Source: Wolbachia endosymbiont (group A) of Anomoia purmunda
Lineage (GTDB): Bacteria > Pseudomonadota > Alphaproteobacteria > Rickettsiales > Anaplasmataceae
Length of the DNA stretch: 64,000 nucleotides
NCBI RefSeq assembly: GCF_947251545.1
Contig: NZ_OX366362.1
Coordinates: 1,178,001 to 1,242,000, forward strand
Reading direction: 5' to 3'
Shown: one piece after another, positions 36,501 through 45,600 of the stretch
Position numbering within the stretch: the stretch's first letter is position 1
Layout: every line of letters begins with the position of its first letter
Translations under genes and position numbers: made by a program
The notes under the pieces: generated by a model
What the model saw: only the letters and a program-made list of their open reading frames with translations
Database searches by the model: none
What the model was told of the DNA's origin: nothing

Positions 36501-39271
36501 TCAACCTTTGAAGAACATTGGTTATCACTTTTACTACCACCAAAGAAAATAACTTTCGTATCAATTATAGCTACTGATGCGTTTGATCGTGCTTCACTAG
36601 CTGTATCTGTGCGATTTACCCATTCTCCATTATTATATATATCTATCGCACTTGATCTTGTTTTATTAATTTTACCACCAAAGAAAATGGCTTTTTCACC
36701 AACTACAGCAACCGAAGCATTTGAGCGAGCTTCACTGGCTGTATGTTTTGTCCACACGCCATTATCATAGACGTCTACTTGTAATGAACATCGTCTATTA
36801 TCTTTATTTCCACCAAGGAAAATAGCTTTGTTGCCAACAACAGCAACTGCAGCACTATCACGTGCCTCGCTGGCTGCCTCAGTTATCCAGCTTTTGGCTT
36901 CTTCATCGTAGATGTCTATTTTTCGTGAGTATTCATTTTCACTTTTCTTACCACCAAAGAAAATAGTCTTCGTGCCAATTGTTGCTACTGCTACGTTTTT
37001 TCGTGGTTCACGCATTGAAGACTCTACAGAATTTTTGCTGTGTACTTCACTCTTTGCAAGAAAAACGGCCTTGTTGCCAATTATACCTACATCATGAACA
37101 ATATTTTTATTTGGAGATTCAAGTCTTAATAACTGCAAATTTGTTGGCTGCTTTTCTGTAAATTGATGAGCTGCAGCTAATACATCAGAGCTTACGTTAA
37201 AATGTTTACGTATTTCATTATGAAGATTTTCTCGTTCTTCTATTACCTCACTTATTCTTGTTTTGCATTTTTCAGAAATTGTAGAATCATTGATTAATGC
37301 ATCCAACCTTTCCTTGCTTGTTAGTTTTTTGTTTCCCGTTTTTTCTATTATTTCTTTTATTTTATATTCTTCAGAAAGTGTAGAGTCATTAATTAGCGAA
37401 TCTAATTTTTCTTTGCTTTTTAATTCTTCCAATATACCTTTTATTTTCGTTTTACAATCCACAGAAAGTGTAGAATTATTCATCAACGCATCTAATTTCT
37501 CTCTGTTTTTTAATTTTTTAATTTCTGATTCTTCCAGTATTTTTTCTATTTGTATTTTCCACTCGCCAGTAAGCTCAGCGTGACTCACTAATGAGTCTAG
37601 TCTTTTTCTGATTTCTGATTCTTGATTCTTTTCTATTTCTTCCTCTATCTCATTTATCTCCTTTACATGCTGGTGAGAAAGTGCAGAAGAGTTGATCAAT
37701 GTGTTTAATTGTTCAATGGTAATAGAATTGTTATTTAGCCAATTATTTAATTCAAAAATACGCTCTATATTATCTAGATTTAGATCAGTGATGTTTAGCT
37801 GCAGTAAAATTTGTACTATTTCTGCTGTTGATATATTCATCAACCTTGCTAGCAAAATTTGCTTATGTACTTCCGAGATTAATGATCTTCCAATCTTGTT
37901 GGAAATTTCATCGTTATAGTTGACTAAAGAAGTGAGTTCGTTATCGTTAATATTCCAAATTTTCTTTAATATAGTACTATTATCTGTGTTTGTAACTAAA
38001 TCCTTAAGCTTAAATTCACTTGGTAACTCTGCAATTATCGTGTTTAACTTACCAAACAACAATTTTAGTTGTCCAGCAAGCTGAGTAAAGTTGTGTAGAA
38101 ACTTTTGCTCTTTAACACTAATTTTTTCTTGCTTCTTAGCCTTTTTGACATGAGTAGTAGATTGACTGAGCAGCCATTCTACTTCCTGACATTTTGCTCC
38201 AGTTCTTACAATGAATTCATCAAAATTTTCTTCTTTAAATGGTTCAGAAGGCTCCTCTATACCATAAATTTTCTTTAAGTCTGATTCTTTTACTCCTTGC
38301 AAAAAGAATAGAGATTCTGTTGCATTGTTTGCGTCTTCTTCACTCTTACTTCCTTCTATTGATATGGAAGCATTAGGATATAATTTGTACACTTCATTTA
38401 AAGGCTTTTTCAATTTTTCTTGTAAGCTTTTTATTCTGCTTACCTCGTTAAGAGTACCTGCGTCAATTTCATTCTTATCAATGGCAAGCAATACATTACA
38501 CAGCTCATTAAATGACCAGCTAAGCTTATTTGCAAGACGAATAAAGCGATGCAAAAAGTTTAATTCCTGGTCATTAAGACCTTTGATAACCTGGAAAGTT
38601 TCATTCTTACCATTAATACTTCTGGTTTCGTTGCCGATAGTCAATTTTTCTGCACCAGCAAGCTTATTATAACAACCACGCAACAACTCTAGTCTATCAA
38701 AGTCTATGTTAGTTTGAGCAATGAACTTTTCAGCGTTTTTAAGTTCACTCGCACTTGCACTATAAACTTCGCTTAAATTAGAACTTGTGGAAGTAATAAG
38801 TTCATATTCTTCTGATGAAAGACCTAAAGATTCTGCAACGTTATTAGCTTCTGGTTTTAGCACCTTATATAGATCAGCTAAAGTAATGCATTGTTTTTCT
38901 AGATAAGTACGTATGCTAACTAAAGGAAAATTAGCAGGCAGATTAAATGGATATTTAGCTGTTGCTAACTTCTTTAGAGCATTGCCACCTAGTTTCCTAT
39001 CTAGATTCTTCCCCATTATCTCATTAGCAATCTCTAGGTATAACTTTGTTTTGTTAGTGCTATTACAATCTAGTGGAAGCTCAAATAAGTCAGGACGACG
39101 TTCTTTAAGCTTATGCCCTGGAATATACTTTTCAATAGTCTCAACTAGCTTAACAAAGTAAGCTGCTGGACTTAAGACTGACTGGCAGTGATCACATTCG
39201 TTGTAACCATCTTTAGTTTTAAATATATCTTCAACTATGTTGCTATCTGCATTAGTATTTGTGGTTGTCAT
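30566..39271 (-). CDS. Toxin complex TcA-like pore/translocation protein with Kelch and helical insertions
   Basis: A 2901-residue TcA-family protein. TcA pentamers bind the target cell and inject the TcB/TcC cargo. Near the N terminus is 'CDHCQSVLSPAAYFVKL', the conserved VRP1/TcA start. The C-terminal third has the TcA translocation and 'DFPGHYARKIKDI...PAVVGPY' features of TcdA. Insertions: four helical repeats ('LDALMNNSTLS'-like, about residues 560-690); six strong and two weak Kelch-like repeats ('AIFFGG...IDIYD...W', about 720-1090); and a Lys/Glu-rich coiled coil (about 1690-1980) with a perfect 25-residue duplication. I chose the ATG at 39271 because AAGGGGAATAAT precedes it and the upstream gene stops one base before it. 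Last gene of the Tc operon. Confidence 0.88.
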   Translation of the reverse strand: MTTTNTNADSNIVEDIFKTKDGYNECDHCQSVLSPAAYFVKLVETIEKYIPGHKLKERRPDLFELPLDCNSTNKTKLYLEIANEIMGKNLDRKLGGNALKKLATAKYPFNLPANFPLVSIRTYLEKQCITLADLYKVLKPEANNVAESLGLSSEEYELITSTSSNLSEVYSASASELKNAEKFIAQTNIDFDRLELLRGCYNKLAGAEKLTIGNETRSINGKNETFQVIKGLNDQELNFLHRFIRLANKLSWSFNELCNVLLAIDKNEIDAGTLNEVSRIKSLQEKLKKPLNEVYKLYPNASISIEGSKSEEDANNATESLFFLQGVKESDLKKIYGIEEPSEPFKEENFDEFIVRTGAKCQEVEWLLSQSTTHVKKAKKQEKISVKEQKFLHNFTQLAGQLKLLFGKLNTIIAELPSEFKLKDLVTNTDNSTILKKIWNINDNELTSLVNYNDEISNKIGRSLISEVHKQILLARLMNISTAEIVQILLQLNITDLNLDNIERIFELNNWLNNNSITIEQLNTLINSSALSHQHVKEINEIEEEIEKNQESEIRKRLDSLVSHAELTGEWKIQIEKILEESEIKKLKNREKLDALMNNSTLSVDCKTKIKGILEELKSKEKLDSLINDSTLSEEYKIKEIIEKTGNKKLTSKERLDALINDSTISEKCKTRISEVIEERENLHNEIRKHFNVSSDVLAAAHQFTEKQPTNLQLLRLESPNKNIVHDVGIIGNKAVFLAKSEVHSKNSVESSMREPRKNVAVATIGTKTIFFGGKKSENEYSRKIDIYDEEAKSWITEAASEARDSAAVAVVGNKAIFLGGNKDNRRCSLQVDVYDNGVWTKHTASEARSNASVAVVGEKAIFFGGKINKTRSSAIDIYNNGEWVNRTDTASEARSNASVAIIDTKVIFFGGSKSDNQCSSKVDIYDSKAEKWTTHTVSEARENASVAVVDGKAIFFGGKVGQTRSNKIDIYDAKTEKWIEVQHVASEARDMVQVAIVNKQAIFFGGNKGDQEYSKYIDVYDGATDSWKFTGEISRAHNNVSVAVIGTKAILFTKEMNNRIAGQVYIYDSTGYSANNSIAKNWTRRIAKGNEMHDDLLAEITSSARSSGKIDIYDNIVKTWKTVDVYKPSECTSIDIRNNKAILTCKDSSGKTYEETYSIDLSITYDAMIEELLNNVAVFTTFKLSAEDIKSITCHSNIYGLKATWTEKQIKTLSNHKALQDAFSGNELTLSQYVEWLHDSYDESKVTEKITQLTNWDKKLLSQIKEIDAFKKCFSKENHPIDSLLKIKSLVDMAEQTGIDGQILLELKDLHNLPSSTGWDQYNSTEKELRKSLSYVEGVKEHLENQKRNILAGYMLHTYPEIKNKNMRSLYAFLLIDVEMSDCSKISPLKAGLNSLQLYIHRCILGLEAGATVNPALTEGMWDLLDNYREWEATKKVALYPENYLNPTLHKSATAEYKALQNTLMQGNLTEEAAVNAYLKYFEDFSQLVNLQTVDTFFADERKEFYILGRTTAEPYTYYYRVGNFENNTEESSQKWKPWEKIEVQIPVQIARIIHAFGKIFIFWLQKTEKEKQIEDVSIDDSTLNINFVFKKVDNSWSAQQKLPSEIKRQYKYEDKIRRHLSVIDSHEQHIKNRGEGASANSYCESEIKEHRKSIESQIEELKSAKYYGNLEIISNNEKIFVISMEEGFENSKFSLSENFDLKAENSDLYRSKKEKNIDTIVKSIELSYEKKKEEYKEDIENRVKDLGKRIEEEEKRKTALEHIIKIIEKRTTNELYNKVKDVRKQLDDFQQKKSIKDDLPEKSIDEAVSKDKEKSQEVINYLKERLDKSVEYVKNDTYLFSSKQADLDSLLDKSVEYVKNDTYLFSSKQADLDSLNDLKTKVKSLEDEISTLQLEKSIERLEEEKNKSAQGRTIEQLKSDIQTLNNKISEEKKKLSENELEKYNKKLNESEEVDKGIVKKLFVQDREKSSKESKLEDTTKIIEFTSKLYRKAYMGGSKAVLISSEQQQEYMLNFYGFYGVYLWEIFFHIPTLIAYLFNQEQKFAEARKWYQYIFNPLKKDCNAWQFFPFKTKCPPGNINHQCDSGELVDSLDPYKEAGKDGRVSFEKYVIISYVDNLIDWGDMLFSQNSWEGINQATMLYIRAWNLLGEKPKKKGKFKIKSRNVCEVLTANRKMLCKAETITPAQSSGNGQFALNPASSDTAEYCSYFCTPENKDFIGLWDRIEDRLYKIRHCLDIKGKRLELPLFQPPIDPRQLISAAAGGSTVMLPKAQVPHYRFKYMITYAKSIADTVTQIGSELLSVLEKKDAEALNLLYNKQEGIIANLMTTIKEKAIEALKEEAKALNVSLSSAKDRKSYYEKLINDGLSAAEIAAIVAAVASTTFLTLSNPATLIAGALSLIPNIFGLACGGSKPEGVAKATTESMILTSNTLSNISQNISTSASYERRAQDWDLQKIVATHDVDQIGYQIEANKINQANAIQDLRAHKESIKQIKEKESFFRGKFTNQELYSWMKGELKSLYIKTYRLALEIAKQAERAYQYEIDNGKAFIQPGHWNSLKEGLLSGQKLKFELEQLDKEYHDTNERRLEITKVISLKSLDPIALHELKTKGSCKFSFTEKLFDLDFPGHYARKIKDIKITVPAVVGPYENVHASLQQTSNQVVLKSDGAINAIKYLVNPSEEEQPETDLLRVNWKPNQEIAISKADQDSGLFELSFGDERYLPFEGTGAVSTWELSLPQATNRFDISTISDVIIHLDYTALNGGEVLSRQVKNLDQIKYYQGTFIVNLSAVYPEEWNKFKQANGQSSELKFKLFPEIFPIHVKNPEVDLNDGNNICIIPATPDADKITIKLDNYNWERNSKKIVNPSLTIGTDWNIQVNNADISKLEEIIIMVPYKATINW
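33642..33791. repeat. Perfect 75-bp tandem duplication inside TcA
   Basis: Bases 33642-33716 and 33717-33791 are identical by eye. The unit keeps the reading frame and duplicates 25 residues (LDKSVEYVKNDTYLFSSKQ...) in the coiled-coil region. The lack of any difference points to a recent event. Confidence 0.92.
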
Positions 39272-39272
39272 A

Positions 39273-39638
39273 TTATTCCCCTTGTAAACTGTGTATAATT
39301 CCGTCGCACTCCGCTGCAGTATCATGATCAATATTGCAAACTCGTAGTGCTCGGTAATGTGGTTCGGTCATTTCTCTGGCATTTTCTATATACCGAGAGA
39401 CGAATTCCCTTCTTGCTAAGGCCTTATGGTAAATATCCTTAGCTTCTTGCTCTGTAATTACGTCTTTTACCCTTTCAATAAAGACATCCTCACATAAATC
39501 TGTTATCTTAAATGCTGAGTCATGTAAATACTCGTCATTTTCGTTTTTAAAGCTGAGTAATTTCTCAGTTATTTCAACGTTTTCAATTCCCATCTTTTCT
39601 AGGCGAAGTTGAGAATCATTTGCTGTATTTTTATTCAT
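39273..39638 (-). CDS. Small protein resembling the extreme N terminus of TcA
   Basis: A 121-residue soluble protein. 'ITEQEAKDIYHKALARREFV' resembles the TcA N-terminal segment ('..ETHDLYHDAQQAQ..' in Photorhabdus TcdA), and 'LEKMGIENVEI' fits the preceding 'L...G' region. It therefore appears to be the first TcA domain made as a separate polypeptide. Ribosome site AAAGGGG lies 8 bp before the ATG. Its stop is one base before the TcA start, and its end carries the TcA ribosome site, so the two are coupled. The TcA frame extends 60 bases into this gene in another phase, so an ancestral frameshift splitting one gene is possible. Confidence 0.7.
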   Translation of the reverse strand: MNKNTANDSQLRLEKMGIENVEITEKLLSFKNENDEYLHDSAFKITDLCEDVFIERVKDVITEQEAKDIYHKALARREFVSRYIENAREMTEPHYRALRVCNIDHDTAAECDGIIHSLQGE

Positions 39639-39695
39639 TGTAATTTCCCCTTTGGTTGTAAGAATTCTTATATTTTTGAGGTTATTCAGGTCTAT

Positions 39696-42600
39696 TTATG
39701 CACCAGGAGCTCTTTTTCGCTTTTTATTAGAACTACTAGCTTGATTATCGTTAGCAGGTATTGAATATTTAATCAGATTATCAGCCACTTCTAGTATTGT
39801 CTTCATTGTAGACTTAACACTTCCTACTGTTGTCATCCCCTGAGATTTCCATGTATCAATCATCACGCCTTCTTTTCCTTGTAATAAATTTTTGAGAATG
39901 TTATCACTTTTTACCATTGACTCAATGGCGCCTCTAATGCTTTCAATATTATCTCCTGGCTGTCCATTTGCTATTTCTTCTATTTTTCCTGCAAGTGTTT
40001 TTAATGGATCTATCACTAATTTCATATTCTCTGCATGTCCTTGTGCTAAATTATCATTAGCAAACTCTTGCCTTTGTTTAACAAGTGGATGAGGATCACC
40101 ACTTTTTGTATTTTCCTTATTCTCAACATTTTCATACATCCTCGCGTACTTTAAATTTAGCGCAACAGGAAATATAACTTTCATAGCAGCCAAAGACGTT
40201 GCATTGATGCGTCTTGCTTGCTCCATAGAGCCCTTACCTTTTTCAATTCCTTCTGCTTTCGTATAAATATTTTCTATAGCTAAACTCAATTTAAAATTAG
40301 ATTGTGCTTCTAGACGATCCTTGACATACTCCATTATCTCCCTAGTACAATTTTGACAAGGGCTTCTATCAAGTTTCCATATTTCTTTGTCTATGTTATC
40401 TTTCAAACGACCTTCACTACGTTGGCCTGTTATATAAGACGTTTCAGCGTGTAATTTTTTTTCTCCTTTCCCTCCACTTTCATGAACTTCCTCAAATAGA
40501 GAAAAATTTGCACCTACTTTTCTTCGAGAAACAGCTATAGATGTTTTACTCTGCTGGTTGAACTTTACGTTATATCGGTCTTTTTTCTTGGTTTCACCAA
40601 TAGAGTCAACATAGTTAATAGGATTATTGCCAACGAACTGGTAAAGATTTAGCCCATCCACAGTTCCAGCAGGATCAGGATTAATCCATCGTGCCAGCCA
40701 TGGGGCGTAGTAACGTGCGCCGTAGTAGTATAGGCCAGTGCTCTCATCTCTTTCTTTTCCTGAATATCTATACTCTTTTTCCGTTACTTCACGTGCTGTT
40801 TTGGCTGCAATCAGTGCTGTGCCACCAAATGGTAGATACTCTTCATATGTCATGATTTCAGCATTATCATTTAATTCTAAGGCAACTGAATCTAAATGAT
40901 TACTTAGCTGATAACGACTTTGACTTTCTCTGGTCTCGTCAGAAGTTCCTTTAGTCCAATAATGATGGAGGGCTACTCTACTTTTATCGTCCATTACATG
41001 GACAGTATACTTTTCTTTACTTAAACCACTCTCTTGATAAATTCTCGTAACCTCAATATCACCAAAATAAATTTTTTCTACTTTAGTATGATTAGCTTCA
41101 TTATTCTGATAAGTTTCAGTAACTTTTCTAACTCGTTGCCCACTACTATCATAAACATAATATTCACTATCATTTTTTCCACTTGGCCTTGTTATAATAT
41201 CAACATACGCTATGTTATCTCGGTAATTCCAGCGTAAATTCTGTGTACCACTCAGCTTCAATAAATTACCTCTTTCGTCATAACTTGCATCTATATCATT
41301 TTCATTGACAGGCCTACTTTCTATTATTGGTAAACTTCGATTTGACTTACTTGAGATGTAAAACTCTTTAGTAGAATTATTTTTTCCGCTATGCCTAATT
41401 TTCGTAATGTTACTTCCATAATCAAAGTCATAATATTCTGTGTAATTACTGATTGCATTTTGGTTATTTAGATGAGGAATTGGTGTAATAATTTCTTCCT
41501 TTCCATTCAGCGCTGGATGTTCCTTTCCTGTTGCCTCAATCAGTCGATAAAGCGAATCGTAATGATAATCAGACTTAGTATCTATAGTCTTGTTGTTTGG
41601 AAAGATCACCTTGTATGAATCATCATTCATGCAAGTAATGTTACCTACAGGGTCATAAGTGTAGTTAATACTTTGTAGTTTCTTTTTCTCTTTGACGCTT
41701 TCAAGTTTAGTAAGCCGAAAAGTTTTAGGGTCATAACTATAGCTGGTAACAACCCCATTGCCATAGGTAATCGATGTACGCTGACCTTTAGGATTATAGC
41801 TGATGTCTGAAACATAGGTTTTTATGTTTTCTCCTTGCTTCTTGAGTTTAATTTGTTTTACTCTGCCTGCTACATCATAGATTGGACTGTGAGTGTTATT
41901 TTGCGAATCTGTCTTTTCAATTACTTCACCAATTGCATTATATTTTATGCTTGAATTAAACACTTCTTGTTCAAGATCTGCATGAGTTGTAACGATATTT
42001 TCAACGTTTTGCCAATTTGCCTCTTGTTTATAATTCTTCCTCAGAATGTAGCTACTTTTTAACGTCTGACCTTTAAAATCATTTTCTTTAACTTCAGTTA
42101 GTCCTGCTTGATCGTAATGGGCAATAAGCGTTCCATAACGATTTGTCACCTTATCTTGAATGTCCTCAGAGTAAAAGAATTTTTCGACGATATTGCCATT
42201 TAAATCTAGATCCTGATCAGTAACTTTTACCTTTATTGGCCGTTGCAATTTATCATATTCTGTGTAAGTAAGTGATCCTTTGCCATTCCAATTGTATACT
42301 GCGCTTCCTGCAACATTTGCTAAATTCCATGTTTCTCCAGCATCAATACTGCTACTCTTTAAGAGCCCAGCCATCGAATAAACGTGGCGAAAATTTTTTA
42401 TTTTTTCAGTTTCTTCCTTACCCTGGTTTTGCTCATAAAATCTTGCATCAACACTTTCCAGCTCATTTCCTTGAATATCAAGTTTAACGTGGGATTTTAA
42501 TTCTACATTGCTTTGCCCTTCTTTACTTAAGGTTTCTATCTGCAGAAACTTTCTTCCTAAACTGTCTAAATGTTCTATTGTTGGTGTATTATAGTGTTTT

Positions 42601-45600
42601 TCTGCTTTGTCCAGTGCGTCTTTTTCGTCTTTTAAAGCTGCTTTTTCTGCTGTGTTTGCTCTATTCCATCTTTCATTGAATTCTCTGTAATACTCTGAAT
42701 CTTTTACCGTATCGTTAAGATCAAAGTTTCTAGTAACCCACGAATCAAATTCTACTTTGCTGAAAAACCCTTTTGCCGTATCAATACGAATATTTCTCAG
42801 TAGAGGGTCATAATAAAGAGTGTCAGATACTCCTTGATTACGTACGCTCTCTTCGAAGTCATAAAGAGTTAAATTACTATAAAAAGGTTCATACTTTTTC
42901 ACCTCTGTGCCTTTATTGTTATAAACAACTCTTCCTGAAGCTAGCCATTTTTCACTCTCTGAGTCTGCAAGCATTTTAGTCTCAAGGGTTCTGCCAAACC
43001 CATCGATGTGAGTGACAACTCTCCTGATTCTTGTGGAACTCCCTTCTGAAACATGAGTTTCTCTCTGCAAATTAATCACATGCACAGGTTGGCCATTTTT
43101 TCTCCATGCTTCCAGATCATAGTAGAAGAAACTTGTTGCATTCTGTAAATAGTACTCAGGACCATTTGCTCCTTCTGCTATACCTAAAACATCTTCAAAA
43201 TTTGGATTTTTTCTGACTTGATATTCAAGTAATGGTTTATCTCCTTTCTCTTGCCCGTTTTCGCTGCCATAAAGAGATGTGGCAACTACCACTCCAAGTG
43301 GATTTAATATAACTTCTGAAACATTATCGTTATGATCAGTGAGCTTTACTGGACTTAATCGTTGATAATCATATTCTGCTGTCGTTTCATAACTTGAGCT
43401 TGCAGTTGCTTTTACTATCGTCTTTATTGGCAGTAAATTATACTGATCATAAACAACTGCAGTCTCAGCGCCAAAAACATCAATTACTTTTTCAGGTAAA
43501 TAATATTTATCACTACCACAATAATATTGCGTAGGACTTGGTGCCCACCAAAAGTCAGAAGTTTTTTTGTAGCCAAGATCTTTGAGCATTTGCTCAGAGG
43601 TTATTTTACCAGAAAATACTTCTTTTATTTGACTATCAGAAAATACCATAGCTTCAGTATGGTGGAGAAGCGCTTGCTGCGTTACAGAGCCAAGTGGTAA
43701 AGTAGAATCTTGTCCTTCATTCCAATAGTAGTTATGATTTTCACTTAAGAGCCTTGCTTGTGGACTTGTATAATTTAAGTTCTCTTCAAATTTTATCGTA
43801 TTTTGCAAGGACTGTGTTACGTGAGTCCTGAGGTCATTAATATTAATATAGCCATCAGGTAATCCCCCAATCTCAAAAGCTTGTGATTTATAGAGAGTTC
43901 CCAGTAAGTAAAATTCTTTAGTATTGTTAACGTAAAAATTATATTCTAAAGTAGCATGTAGTTTTTGCTGTTCTGAATAGTTGCCTGACTGACTTCGACG
44001 AGGGTAAGTAATACTTACTGATTTAATGACATTACCGTATCCATCGATTTCTAAAACAAAATTATGCTGAGTACGTGGATCACAGCAGTTTCTTTCATAG
44101 TGATAACTGATAGTTTCTTGTAAATTCACAAAGAATATTCCGTATTTGAATACTTTGTGAGAACTGTTTGTACTAGATTGTAGCAATTTTACACAAGCAC
44201 TTGATTCAGTCACTGAGTATGGATGTTGGTAAAGATCAGGATTTTCATCTTTATCAAGTCCATATACTTCTTGCCTCAGCATTTGACCTTGAATAGCTCG
44301 ATAAGCCTGTCTTTTATCCTCTATTGAGGTGATATTCTCATCAAATATTTGCGGCGTTATTTTTAATGCTTTGCCATCTCCTTGGTAAAATTCTTTTCTA
44401 TAACTTTCAACTAAATCTTCTACTCTTTTATAAGCTCCTGTGTGATACCAGGTTTTGGTATAAATCGGTGCTACGTAATGTTGATCAGTTGTAGTAAAAT
44501 CTTCAGTATCCCAAGTTTCAACAAAACCAAATCCGCGAAATTCTTTTTCGACGTAATCATAAAATCCATGATGATAACGATATTTACTCGTCAGTTTACT
44601 TCCTACTATGTTGTCTATCGTTTCTATTTTTTCAATTACTTGTACTGAAAACGGCAGACTTGTTACCCACGGGCGGTTTTCTTTTCCATCCTCTAAGTAA
44701 AACTTAGTAGAAGCTGCATAATGAAGACGGGTAATATTACCCATGTTATTATCTATTTGCTTCAGTAAGTGTGGCTTTACTCCATTGTAAAAATCATAAT
44801 ATAAATGCTGTAACTTTAAGTTTTGATCAAGGTAACTAATAAGCAAACAGTTAGTTCCATTTCCTAGAATGTCAGCAAACTCAATACGACCAATTTGATT
44901 GTAATTCACCGGCAATCTCAAAGTTACTGGCTTACTAAAAGAGTTGCCACTATTGTTATAATAGATATCTAAGCTATTATGGTTAGCATAGACTAAATCA
45001 GTGGTACCAGAACCATCAATATCAGCAAAGTATAAACGTTTGACATTGAACCCATTCCTAAAATATGGAGCATTTTTAAATACAACTTTTTCACCAAATT
45101 TACCATAGCCAAGATTTGGCCAACATTCTACTTTGCCATTTTCTATTTTAACTAGATGACTCTTGCCGTCACCAAACATATCAGCAAATCGTACTAAAGT
45201 ACTCTCTGAATTAAAACGCTGATTTGGTAGACCTTTTGGTGCACTGCTATAAATAGCTTTTTTGTATCCTTTTTTACCAGCAGATGGATATACTCTGACC
45301 TTTTCTCCTTCAAATACTACGATATCAGTTCTTCCATCTCCGGTGACATCAATCATTTCTTGCAGTTCACTACTGATATTGACCACTTGCGACTCAAGAG
45401 GCTTAAATTCACTCCACTTACCATCAAAATCATAGTAACCTTGAAAACCACTTTCATTCACATAAAGTTGTAATTCACCGTTTCCTTCCATGCTCATTAG
45501 TGAGTAAGTAGTTTTTCGCATTAATGATGGAAAATTTTCTAGCAGTTTAGCTTGAGCAAATTCTCCATTACCATTTGGTCTGAAATAAAGGATTGTGTTG

